NCBI RefSeq assembly: GCF_003261055.1
Contig: NZ_CP030073.1
Span: 9,052,001 to 9,116,000 of the forward strand
Length of the DNA: 64,000 nucleotides
Source: Streptomyces cadmiisoli
GTDB taxonomy: Bacteria; Actinomycetota; Actinomycetes; Streptomycetales; Streptomycetaceae
Direction of reading: 5' to 3'
Shown: piece by piece, positions 44,773 to 53,907 of the stretch
How positions within the stretch are numbered: the stretch's first letter is position 1
Layout of the letters: each line of letters starts with the position of its first letter
Notes under the pieces: generated by a model
What the model saw: the letters and a program-made list of their open reading frames with translations, nothing else
Told to the model about the DNA's origin: nothing
Databases searched by the model: none
Program-made: the position numbers and the translations under genes

Positions 44773-45231
44773 TCACTGATGGGGCGTCACCAGAGGCTTT
44801 CCATGCTCGATCTGGTAGGTGGACAGCATCTTCGTCTGGACCTTCCCGATGTTGCGGGCATTGTGAATGACACCGTGCGGGATGAAGAAGGGGTCACCGG
44901 TACGCAACCGTTGCCAGGGGCGGTCGTCGAACTCCATCAAGATGTCGCCTTGGATGATGTAGCCGACCTCCACCCCAGGGTGGCTGTGGCGCCCGGACTC
45001 AACACCCCTGGGGATCTGAACGAGCGTCTGCACAAGCTCCCAGCCCGGGGCCGGCGAGAGGTGTCGCTGCAGTTCGGTGCGCGTGATGCCGTCCGCCGAG
45101 ACAGGGGTGACGGCGGGTGCCTCGCTGGAGTTTCGATGTGCTTCGGCGGAGGAGGATCCGAGGGCGATCAGACCGAGCGATCCGACTGTGGCTGCACTGC
45201 TGCTACGCATCAACGAACGGCGAGTGATCAC
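44773..45231 (-). CDS. Tat-exported cupin-domain protein
   Basis: 152 residues from a GTG at 45231 with AAGGAT about seven nucleotides upstream. The N-terminus TRRSLMRSSSAATVGSLGLI has a twin arginine followed by a hydrophobic run and an AEA cleavage site, so Tat export is likely. The mature cupin reads LVQTLVQIPRGVESGRHSHP, GVEVGYIIQGDILMEFDDRP and FFIPHGVIHNARNIGKVQTK; the His-x-His, Glu and later His metal ligands are present. Tat export of a cupin fits cofactor loading in the cytoplasm. Function unknown. Confidence 0.82.
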   Translation of the reverse strand: MITRRSLMRSSSAATVGSLGLIALGSSSAEAHRNSSEAPAVTPVSADGITRTELQRHLSPAPGWELVQTLVQIPRGVESGRHSHPGVEVGYIIQGDILMEFDDRPWQRLRTGDPFFIPHGVIHNARNIGKVQTKMLSTYQIEHGKPLVTPHQ

Positions 45232-45999
45232 GATTCATCCTTGATTGAGGGCGGGGCACGCCATGTTCAGTGGCGACGCCGACTCGGTGGAACGCTCCGG
45301 AGGTGGTGGTAACACTCACACGGGGTCCGTCACCTGTCAAGCCGGTGACGCTAGTTGGAGGCTTTCCTGTGTGCGCACAGCTGACGCAGGGCCGTCCACT
45401 CATATCGCCGACGCTGCGGCAGGGGCACCGAACCCGCGGCTCGCACGTCAGCGCCCGTTGCGCCAGCCGTCGTTCTCGCGCCGGTCTCGGCTGTGCCGAC
45501 CCCGCGGTAGTTCACCACTTGAGGGCCTCCCACCCGGCGCCGTACAGTCTCTGCCCGGCTACGGGGGCAGGCGGCGGTCAAGGCTTCGTCCGTCGGCTCG
45601 GCGTTGTCCGCCGTGTCTCAGCGGCCGGCAGTTCGAAACGCCCCATGCCCTGGACTGCGGTCTTCTCCCGGCCACGTTGCTGCTCACGCCCGGCACCGTC
45701 AGGGCGGAGGGCTCGACCGTGACCACACCACCGGTCCGCGGCTCCTCCACCAGTGCGGAACCCAACGGCGACCCGGTGATGTCCGGACCAGTATTACGCG
45801 CCACATGCTGCAGGCCGATGGCATCGCGTGGCCCCGCCTGACAGGCGGTGTCAAGACCAGCCTCCCGGCGTGTGCCGGAGCCGGACCCCAACGAATCGCG
45901 GGCGGCCATCGGCACGGGTCGAGCCACAATCGCATTCCACGCGTCGGAAGGAGTAGTGACCTCGACCGCGAACTCCGCCGTGAGTTAGGCGGAATCCAG
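45232..45999. other. gene-free stretch
   Basis: Open frames on both strands but none with recognisable or consistent protein text. Confidence 0.4.
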
Positions 46000-46276
46000 C
46001 TCCGACGCCGCGGCTTGCGCGGACCAACCCGTCGGTGGCAAGAATGTCGGCGAAGTAGCGCAGGGTGCCGGCGGCGTCCGGCCGCAGCCGCTGCTGGCGG
46101 ATGCGTCCCAACGAGGTGTCTACGGGGGAAAGTTCCCGCATCCCGGCAGACACCGTGGCTTCACGGACACCAGCCGTACGGGCGACCGCTCTGATCCCGC
46201 CGTGATCGAGGGACTGGGCCTCTGCCTCGATCAACAGACTGCGCTGCCGCTCATCGAGATGTGGCAGAATCGCCAC
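46000..46276 (-). pseudogene. possible ISAzo13-type transposase N-terminal relic
   Basis: Text PHLDERQRSLLIEAEAQSLD then HGGIRAVARTAGVREATVSA-GMREL resembles the first helices of ISAzo13 transposases (LDERQRRLLAAxEARALGxGGIxxVARAxGVSRxTVxxGxxEL). It degenerates by about 46080 and no catalytic domain remains. Confidence 0.45.
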
Positions 46277-47260
46277 GAACTTCGCGCCCGGGACTGCCCC
46301 GTCGCATCTCCTGCCTGCTCATGCGAGACCGACGAACCACCGGTGAGAAGGCACGAGTTCAAGATCTGCACGCCCCAAGCGTGCTATCGCCAAGCCGGCC
46401 GCGACGTCGGCAATCCGGGATGGTCCGGCTTGCCCCGGGGGCATCGAGTCGATCTGGCGGAATTCTGATCCGGCGTCGAGGTGGACGCGGTGCCCATGGG
46501 TTTCGTCGAGCCAGCCTTCCCGCTCGGCTTTCATACGGTCGCGGAAGTGGCCGCGGATCCCCACGAGTCGGCTGCGACGGGCCGGTGGGGAGCGCGACCC
46601 GGACCGGGGAGAACATTGATGCGTACGCCATGTGGTGCGGCCTTGGCCGCGGCGATCTCCACGCCCATGGGGAAGGACAGCCGTGCGTCGACAGAGGTGA
46701 TGTCCACGATGGCGACAAGCCGGTGCCTTGCTGTCTCTGCTGGAGCACCGGCTTGCTGTCCGAGCCGGTCACCCGCCCACTCGAATTTCTTCGTCCCTGG
46801 GCCGACGCCCGTCCGAATTTATTCGGCGGATCCCCGGAGTCGCCGAGGATGTCCGATTCGGTGATGCGGCGCGCGGGTGGGCTCCGCTGATGCGTGACGT
46901 CGTCCAGGCCGACTGACCGTCTGGGCGTGACGCTGGCTGGTACTTACGTGTGACCCGTTCCCCTGGGGGATGCGGCAGTCAGCGAGCGGACGCACCGGGG
47001 GTGCGATCAGCCCCGGTCGTCGGTTCGATCAGCACTCCGGAATTCATTCGTCGCTCGTGTTTTTTCGTCCTCCGCGGCAAGTGATGCAATTTTTTCGTCA
47101 GCTGCCGGATCGGTAAGCGTCCACGCGGCGGCGCTGGCAATCTCGCACGTCAGACCGGCTATTGACACCTTCTTCACGCTGGTGTTTCCCTGTGCGCGCC
47201 TCGACCTGTGTTCGATAACGAGCCCGGGGGCGGAGGCTGACAGACGAACGAGAGGAAATC
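46277..47260. other. decayed region before the second protease
   Basis: A minus-strand piece near 46420-46560 (MKAEREGWLDETHGHRVHLD) is weakly similar to linker segments of recombinases. The last 200 bp should hold the protease promoter. No gene can be called. Confidence 0.4.
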
Positions 47261-50200
47261 GTGAATTTCCAGTTCCACAGAACCGCGCGTGACAGTGCGG
47301 TTGTGGCCATCAGCATGCTGCTGGTCGCCGCCACCGCGTCGACATCCGTGGCTCTTTCCGGGCCCATCGGCACGTCGGTATCGCCGACGTCGGTCCCGGC
47401 CGCTCCGGTGGACTCCGCTGCTCCGACCGGCGCCGCACAGCGTTGGATTCCGCTGCTGACCGGCGACCAGGTCGCGGTGAACGCGCAGGGAGAGATCGTC
47501 TCCACACGGCCCGCCAAGGGCCGGGAGGGCATCCCCGTCCTGCGGGAAACCCTCAACGGACACACGTATGTGGTACCGGCCGACGCTCGGCGCCTCATCC
47601 AGAGCGGGCGGCTGGACCGGCGGCTGTTCGACATCACCACCCTCAGCTCCCCCGCCTACGCGCAGCGCCAGGACCTGCGGCTCATCGTGCGGTACGACAC
47701 GGCCCGCCCGGCCGCCAGGACGGCCCTGCGCGCCGGCGCCCGGACGCAGCGCCCTTTGAACAGCATCAACGCGGACGCCCTCACCGCTCCCGCCGGTGAC
47801 GCGCAGCTGTGGTCCACGCTCACCACCGGGCCGGCCGGCGCCGCCAACCGCGGCACCGCGCCGGGCATCGCCTCCGTATGGCTCGACGCCGTCGTCGAGG
47901 TGAGCCTGGACAAGAGCGTGCCGCAGATCGGCGGCCCCCAGGCCTGGAAGGCGGGGCTGGACGGGACCGGATCGCGTATCGCCGTCCTCGACACCGGTAT
48001 CGACGCCACCCATCCCGACCTGGCCGGGCAGGTGGTTGCCGAGCGCAACTTCACCGACTCGCCGGACACGCTCGACCGCTTGGGCCATGGCACCCATGTC
48101 GCGTCCACCGCGGCCGGCACCGGCGCGAAGTCCGGCGGCCTGTACAAGGGTGTGGCGCCGGGCGCAAGGATCCTCAACGCCAAGGTCCTGGGCGACCGGG
48201 GCTTCGGTGCCCACTCCGGCATCATCGCCGGCATGGAGTGGGCGGTGGCCGAGAAGGCCGACGTGGTCAACCTCAGCCTCGGCGGCACGGATACGCCCGG
48301 TGTCGATCCGGTGGAGGAGGCCGTCAACAACCTGTCGGCCGAGACCGGAACACTGTTCGTCATCGCCGCCGGCAACCTCGGCAGTCAGGGTGCCGGCAGC
48401 ATCGGTTCGCCGGGCAGCGCGGACGCCGCCCTGACCGTCGGCGCGGTGGACAAGCAGGACCGCCTCGCCTCCTTCTCCAGCATCGGCCCGCGGGTCGGCG
48501 ACGGCGCGATCAAGCCCGACCTCACGGCGCCCGGTGTGGACATCGGCGCGGCGAGGTCGAAGGACGGCGGACTGTCCGGCGCTCCCGTCGCCGACGGCTA
48601 CTTCGCCCTGAGCGGCACCTCCATGGCCACCCCGCACGTCGCCGGTGCCGCCGCCATTCTCGCGCAGCAGCACCCCGACTGGAGCGGCGAGGACATCAAG
48701 CACGCGCTGACCGCTTCCGCGACGCCGAGTGCCTACACCGTCTTCCAGCAGGGGGCCGGGCGGGCCGACCTGGGCGCGGCGATCCAGCAGTCGGCGGTCA
48801 CCCGGCAGACGTCGCTGCCCTTCGGCACCGCACAATGGCCGCACGCAGACGACGAGCCGATCACCAAGGACCTGACCTACCGCAACCTGGGCAGCACACC
48901 GCTCACCCTGAAGCTGACCACGGAGGTCACCGGGCCTGACGGCGTGCCCGCGCCCGACGGTATGTTCACCGTCGACGAGCAGGTCACCATCGCGCCCGGC
49001 GGCGAGAAGACGGTGAAGGTCACCGCCGACACCCGGATCGGGGACCGAACGGGACTCTTCAGCGGTCGGGTCAAGGCGACCGGCGGCGGGCAGACCGTCC
49101 GTACCCCGCTGGTCGTAGAACTCGAGGCGGAGATGTACACCCTCACGGTCAAGGCTCTCGACCGCGCCGGCAAGCCTGCCGCTCCGTCCTGGTGGGCCGC
49201 GGTGGCGGGCCTGTCCGGCACCGCCGAAGGAGACTCCTCCTACCTCCACGACGGCTCGTCCTCCATGCGGTTGCCCAAGGGCCGGTACTTCCTCAGCGCG
49301 ACGCTCCCGGCGGACCCGGCGGGGTCGTTCTCCCAGGGCGTCGACTTCATCAACCAGCCCCGGCTGGACCTCACACGCGACACCACGGTGACGCTGGACG
49401 GGCGCACCACCAAGCCGTTCGACATCACCGTCCCGAACCGCTCCGCATACCCAGTGGCCGCCGACACGAGTGTCTTCAGCGGGATGACCAACGGGAAGGG
49501 CGCCGGGTTCGGCATCGGAATCACGACCGGGACCACGCCGGACATCGACCCGCACAAGGCGATACGCACCGCGCACCTGGGCCCCAAGGTGAACCTCCAG
49601 GAGCAGCACCTGCGGCAGAACCTCGGGTTCTCGTTCTCCACCGGCGCCAAGGGCCGTGACGAGTACCACCTGCTGTACCTGCACAAGAGCGACACCGTGA
49701 CGACCGGGTTCACCCGCCACACCAAGCGACACGACTTCGCGAACGTCGACGTCACGATGGGGGCAACGGCCAAGAACAAATTCGGTCTCTACACCCCGGG
49801 CATATCAGAGGTAGGTGGTGGCTACGCAACCGCCCACCCCTTGCCGTACACCGGCACCGTTCACCTGCTCGGGCCGAGCAACACCTGGCGTTTCGGGTTC
49901 AGCCAGGCCAACTCCGACGTCCGCCCGGAAGCCAGCTATACCAACACGTCCGCGGACGTGTTCAAACCGGGCCGCACCTACCGCAAGACGTTCAACATGG
50001 GTGTTTTCGGCCCCGACCTGCGACCGGGTTTCGGGATCATCCGTGAAGGCGCGATGGTCAACGGAGCCCTGCCGATGTTCTCGGACAACGCCGGCAACCA
50101 CAACGACAACAACAGTGTGCACAGTGAAACCTCCACGACACTCCACCGCAACGGCGAACTCGTCTACGAGAACACTGCCACGCCCGCGGCCTTCCATTTC

Positions 50201-50632
50201 GTACTGGACGACGAGCGAGCCGACTACCGGCTGACGGCCTCGATCGCTCGCGCGGGGGTGTCCGACGTCTCCACGAGGGTCACGGCGAGCTGGACGTTCT
50301 CCTCGGAGTACACCGCCGAACCGACCCTCATCCCGCTGTCCGTCGTCCGTTTCACGCCCGAACTGTCCCTCGACAACACCGCGCGGGCCGGAGCGAAGAT
50401 GAAGGTGCCGGTGAGCGTGAAGGGTGCCGCGGAGGGACGCAATCTCAAGTCCCTGAGTGTGCGGGTCTCCTATGACCAGGGTGCCCACTGGCACAAGCTG
50501 ACGGTGCGCGACGGTGCCGTCCAGGTCACCAACCCCCGCGCCGGAGGCAGTGTCTCCTTCAAGGCCGTGGCCGTCGACAAGCAGGGCAACTCCGTCGAGC
50601 AGACCATCAACGACGCCTACCTGACGCACTGA
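47261..50632 (+). CDS. subtilisin-type (S8) exoprotease with fused C-terminal module
   Basis: 1123 residues from a GTG at 47261, four to five nucleotides after AGAGGA. Signal peptide SAVVAISMLLVAATASTSVA. Triad: Asp244 (IAVLDTGIDATHPD), His276 (LGHGTHVASTAAG), Ser453 (SGTSMATPHVAGAAA), oxyanion Asn371 (VIAAGNLG). The catalytic domain is followed by long beta-rich regions and ends with the module LIPLSVVRFTPELSLDNTAR, LKSLSVRVSYDQGAHWHKLT, VDKQGNSVEQTINDAYLTH, the same module that exists as a separate lipoprotein at 30427-31020. It is paralogous to the 31050-34715 protease. Secreted endopeptidase, substrate unknown; a strong terminator follows. Confidence 0.93.
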   Translation: MNFQFHRTARDSAVVAISMLLVAATASTSVALSGPIGTSVSPTSVPAAPVDSAAPTGAAQRWIPLLTGDQVAVNAQGEIVSTRPAKGREGIPVLRETLNGHTYVVPADARRLIQSGRLDRRLFDITTLSSPAYAQRQDLRLIVRYDTARPAARTALRAGARTQRPLNSINADALTAPAGDAQLWSTLTTGPAGAANRGTAPGIASVWLDAVVEVSLDKSVPQIGGPQAWKAGLDGTGSRIAVLDTGIDATHPDLAGQVVAERNFTDSPDTLDRLGHGTHVASTAAGTGAKSGGLYKGVAPGARILNAKVLGDRGFGAHSGIIAGMEWAVAEKADVVNLSLGGTDTPGVDPVEEAVNNLSAETGTLFVIAAGNLGSQGAGSIGSPGSADAALTVGAVDKQDRLASFSSIGPRVGDGAIKPDLTAPGVDIGAARSKDGGLSGAPVADGYFALSGTSMATPHVAGAAAILAQQHPDWSGEDIKHALTASATPSAYTVFQQGAGRADLGAAIQQSAVTRQTSLPFGTAQWPHADDEPITKDLTYRNLGSTPLTLKLTTEVTGPDGVPAPDGMFTVDEQVTIAPGGEKTVKVTADTRIGDRTGLFSGRVKATGGGQTVRTPLVVELEAEMYTLTVKALDRAGKPAAPSWWAAVAGLSGTAEGDSSYLHDGSSSMRLPKGRYFLSATLPADPAGSFSQGVDFINQPRLDLTRDTTVTLDGRTTKPFDITVPNRSAYPVAADTSVFSGMTNGKGAGFGIGITTGTTPDIDPHKAIRTAHLGPKVNLQEQHLRQNLGFSFSTGAKGRDEYHLLYLHKSDTVTTGFTRHTKRHDFANVDVTMGATAKNKFGLYTPGISEVGGGYATAHPLPYTGTVHLLGPSNTWRFGFSQANSDVRPEASYTNTSADVFKPGRTYRKTFNMGVFGPDLRPGFGIIREGAMVNGALPMFSDNAGNHNDNNSVHSETSTTLHRNGELVYENTATPAAFHFVLDDERADYRLTASIARAGVSDVSTRVTASWTFSSEYTAEPTLIPLSVVRFTPELSLDNTARAGAKMKVPVSVKGAAEGRNLKSLSVRVSYDQGAHWHKLTVRDGAVQVTNPRAGGSVSFKAVAVDKQGNSVEQTINDAYLTH

Positions 50633-50689
50633 CACCCGTCCCGGGCCGGTAGCTTCAGTCTGGACAAAATCTGCTGGAAAGACCCATAG

Positions 50690-50721
50690 GGTGCCGGCAC
50701 GGTCCGAACCGTGTCGGCACC
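50690..50721 (+). terminator. terminator after second protease
   Basis: 13-bp stem with one mismatch (50690-50702 with 50709-50721), 6-nt loop, 57 bp after the protease stop. Confidence 0.75.
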
Positions 50722-50910
50722 GCCTCATGACCCTAGCTGGTCGACAGAGCGTAAAGTCTGATCTGCTCCGCACCCCGGCGTGCGACTCGGCAGTATCGCT
50801 GTCGGCGCATCGCCGATGCGACCCGCGCGTTCCGGTCGGAGCGCCACCGTGCACGCTGCTTCTGCGGCTCGCCGCGCGGTCCGGGTGTGACCCGACCCAG
50901 TCACCCTTGA

Positions 50911-51325
50911 TCAACTCCAGGGCCGCCTCGATGCCGGACGATGCCTCGACGGGAGGCCGTCCTCACGGTTCCACGCCTTGATCTTGACGAAGGGCTTCCA
51001 CTGTTCGTGGAAGCCCTGGGTCGCAAGGCTTGCATGGACCTCGGGGTTGAGTATCAGCACAAGGACAGGGCTGTGGCCTGGGTCCAGTGGTCCAGCGCCT
51101 GTGAAGGGCAGACCCGAGGTCGGCGTTGCCATGGGAGCCGACGACCAGGCCGATTCCGGTCAGCAGCCCGGTGACTGCGGCGGCCAGAAAGGGATTCAGC
51201 CGGCGAAGACCGCGGTGACAGCGGAGTCCGTGGCCGACCAGACCGCTTCGGAGCCGGCTCCCTGATTCCAGGATGCTCGGGAGCAGCGAAAGAGATCTCG
51301 ATGCATAAGAATTACCTGAGATCAT
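50911..51325 (-). pseudogene. possible decayed small membrane-protein gene
   Basis: One frame contains a hydrophobic helix (NPFLAAAVTGLLTGIGLVVG then SHGNADLGS) and another continues as GAGPLDPGHSPVLVLILNPE, VHASLATQGFHEQWKPFVKI. Joined by one frameshift near 51110 they would make a small membrane protein with an extracellular tail. No family recognised. A TTGA-N4-TCAA palindrome sits at its presumed 5' end. Confidence 0.35.
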
Positions 51326-51336
51326 TGATGCGTCAA
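51325..51336. promoter_or_regulatory. TTGA-N4-TCAA palindrome
   Basis: TTGATGCGTCAA; on the minus strand TTGACGCATCAA, one base different from the site at 29568. It lacks the trailing G seen in the other five. It lies upstream of the decayed membrane-protein gene. Confidence 0.45.
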
Positions 51337-51341
51337 CTTAC

Positions 51342-51616
51342 TTGTGGGTATCGGGGGGCGCCGAGTCGCCCCCGGCCCTTCGGTCGCGGAATAGGTATAT
51401 GAGCGCAAGGGCGCTCACCTGGTGCCGCGGTTCGTGTGTGCCGGCTTTCGCGCCCGCCGGAAAGTCGGGATGCCGGCCGAAATCATCATTTCGGGCCGTC
51501 GCGCAAGCCTGGAGCCGAGGTCGACTCGCCATCGAGCGCATCGTCGGCGCGTCACTGAAGTCATGCCCGGATTGGGGTGAAGGTGAAATTTCAGGTCGAC
51601 ATGGAAGCCCGATTGG
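51342..51616. other. gene-free stretch
   Basis: No supportable gene between the two TTGA-N4-TCAA sites. Confidence 0.4.
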
Positions 51617-51628
51617 TTGAAGCATCAA
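51617..51628 (+). promoter_or_regulatory. TTGA-N4-TCAAG element upstream of lipoprotein copy 2
   Basis: TTGAAGCATCAAG, 95 bp before the ATG at 51724. It aligns with the element at 35786 in front of the copy 3 relic, 19-20 bp ahead of a shared CACGACG leader segment. Confidence 0.6.
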
Positions 51629-51723
51629 GTATCGGCTAGAGTCGAATCACGACGTACGCGGCTTCCGTGCACCGAGGTGGGCGCGTCGCGGTCTGCTCCG
51701 ATGCACTGCTCCGATGGATAACG

Positions 51724-52932
51724 ATGGCGATGTCAAACGACCCGATGCGTCCCCGCACAGTTTCCCGGCCGCGCCGCTCACCCAAAACGTGGGTCGGAAC
51801 GCAGTCACACCCCCTCACTGCTTTCCCCGGATCCGCCCGCAGATTGTGGTGGAACGCCGACCGCCATGCCAGGAAATCTGTAGCCGTCGGCTCGATGGTG
51901 CCAACTGCCCTGATCGCGGTGGCGCTGTCCACGTGCACCTCCCCGCAGGCCACCCCCTCGCCGGTATCGGCCGACGAGATGGTGCAACTCCTGGAGGGCC
52001 TGGTCCCCGAGGGGAAGCTGTCCGCGCAGCACGGGAGGGGTCAGACCCGGGGGGAGAAGCCCGGCCCGCCGCCCTCCGCGGAACTGGTCCTGGAGCGGAA
52101 TGGACGTGCAGCCAAGGTGCAGGTGACCCTGAGCCGGTATCCGGTTCCGCTTCCCCCAGCGATCTCGGAATGCCCTGAAACGGCCTACCGCCCCCTCAGT
52201 CGCTGCACGCAGACGCTGTTGCCGGGTGGAGCCAGTCTCGTGCTGGATCAGTCCCCGAAGGACGAGAAGTACCCGTCCGGTGCCCGACACGCCAGTGCGT
52301 TGCTGACCCAGAAAGACGGCCGGCGGGTCATCGTGACCCAGGCTGGTGACCCGCGCGGTAAGAACCCGGCCGAGGATACGCCGCTCCCGCTCACCCCGAA
52401 GCAGCTCACCGTTGTTGCCACCTCTCAGGTATGGGACCCCCACACACGGGCGCTGCCCGAACCTGCCGCCGACATACCCACGTCCCCGCCGGTCAGCAAG
52501 ATGGCCGCGCAGCAGATCAGCAGCCTCATCATGCGGCTGCTGCCCAGGGGACTCGAAGCGGAAAGATCGCGCGGATCGCAGGACTTTGGCCACGTCATCG
52601 TCGACGACGGCCACGGCAAGAGCCTCGTGGCCGCTACGGTCCAGCAATGGCCACACCACGAGTCCAGCCTGGACGAGGTGTTCAAGAAGGCTGACATCCT
52701 GCCCGACGGTACCCGCATGATCAGCCGCAAGGGCCCCGCTGCCAGGGGCGGCAAGGGCACCGTAAGGTGGGAAGTCGACACCCTCAGCAAGAACGGCGTG
52801 CGCGTCGTCGTCTCCGCGGTCAACGCACGTGCCTACCAACTCCCGGCCAACCGGGCCAACCCCGCCCTCAGTTTGGAACAGCTGCGACGCATCGCGATTG
52901 ATCCCGCCTGGCAGACCGTCGACGGATCCTGA
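51724..52932 (+). CDS. duplicated-domain lipoprotein, copy 2 (unknown function)
   Basis: 402 residues from the ATG at 51724, which aligns with the first codon of the copy 3 relic. Cys71 follows LIAVALST, a weaker lipobox (Thr at -1) than in copy 1 (VVLAGC). The rest aligns along its whole length with copy 1 at 5133-6353: VSADEMVQLLEGLVPEGKLS, GPPPSAELVLERNGRAAKVQ, LPGGASLVLDQSPKDEKYPS, then GFGHIVVDD-like FGHVIVDDGHGKSLVAATVQ and RVVVSAVNARAYQLPANRAN. The two internal halves are again related. No known family. Probably surface-anchored. A TTGA-N4-TCAAG element precedes it, whereas copy 1 has none. Confidence 0.78.
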   Translation: MAMSNDPMRPRTVSRPRRSPKTWVGTQSHPLTAFPGSARRLWWNADRHARKSVAVGSMVPTALIAVALSTCTSPQATPSPVSADEMVQLLEGLVPEGKLSAQHGRGQTRGEKPGPPPSAELVLERNGRAAKVQVTLSRYPVPLPPAISECPETAYRPLSRCTQTLLPGGASLVLDQSPKDEKYPSGARHASALLTQKDGRRVIVTQAGDPRGKNPAEDTPLPLTPKQLTVVATSQVWDPHTRALPEPAADIPTSPPVSKMAAQQISSLIMRLLPRGLEAERSRGSQDFGHVIVDDGHGKSLVAATVQQWPHHESSLDEVFKKADILPDGTRMISRKGPAARGGKGTVRWEVDTLSKNGVRVVVSAVNARAYQLPANRANPALSLEQLRRIAIDPAWQTVDGS

Positions 52933-53907
52933 CCTCAAGCGCAACGAGAAGACGGCCACGTACCTCAGCGGGAGTGTCCGACCTGGGTTCCGTACGAGGG
53001 TCCGCCCGCGGCCTACGCAGTGAGCAGCCCGTCGCGCATAGCCTCCTGGTGCCGTGGCAGGCAACGTATGCCCGTCAAGGAGCGGCGTCGTAGGAGCCCC
53101 CTCAGGCTCGAGCGAAGCCGAGAGTGGGGGAGCGTGCCCGGCGTCGCGACGGGGCGAGCGTTGCCTGCGACGAAGCGGTCCTTGCTCCTTACCTGGTGAG
53201 TCGGCACGATAGTCCTTGCCGTCCCGCAGGAGGAGAGACACGTCGGCGTCGCCCGGGGATCAGGGGAGTGCCGCTGCCGGTGGGCCGGATGGACGGTACG
53301 GCGTGGTCAGGGGGACGTGCGGGGAGTGGCCGGGGAGGTCATCGTGATGGTGGTGGTTGAGGGAGGCGCTCCGGTCGGCTCTGACCCTCCGCTACTGGGA
53401 AGAAGCCACCGGCTTCCTCGCCCCGGCACACCGATCACTGCTTTCCTGACCATCTCCTTGGCAGGGTCCTGAGTCAGCTGCTACTGGCTGTGCGCGGCGC
53501 TGGCCCCCGTCGTCGCCCTCGCCTTCTGCTTCGCCTCGCCGTCCCGCCCGGCACGCTCGACAGACTGTTCCGTCAGACCGGGCGCGGCTCGGCACGTCTG
53601 TTCGTCGCCGGGCCCGCGAGTGAGGCAGTCGAGCGCCGTGGCCTGCCCGGACAGCGTCCGGACGCTGCGCGCATGCCGGTGCCGGCCGTCGATGTCGAGA
53701 CCCTCGCCGCAGCCCTCGCAGGCGGTTCCCTCATTGCCGCGCTGTGACCGGACGCCAGGTCGAACGGTGCGCGTCGCAGTCATGGCCGCATTCGTCGCAC
53801 AGGAGCCCATCACCGTCGCCGCGAAGCCTGTCTGCGAGGCCTGGCAGCGCCGCTCCGGCGGCTCGACAGGCAGCGGGCCTAGGATCGCTGGCGACGTAGG
53901 GAGAGGC
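52933..53907. other. gene-free stretch carrying a small repeat
   Basis: Contains the MITE-like repeat at 53054-53171. Open frames at 53400-53900 have no recognisable protein text. Confidence 0.45.
53054..53171. repeat. 118-bp MITE-like inverted-repeat element
   Basis: The ends GTGGCAGGCAACGTATGCCC and, read inward from the right, GTCGCAGGCAACGCTCGCCC match at 16 of 20 positions. There is no coding capacity. The right end recurs in inverted orientation at 25079-25165. Confidence 0.5.

Noticed and set aside
47174..49732. An 852-codon minus-strand open frame opposite the second protease
   Set aside because: Same reason: mirror of the GTG-started protease.
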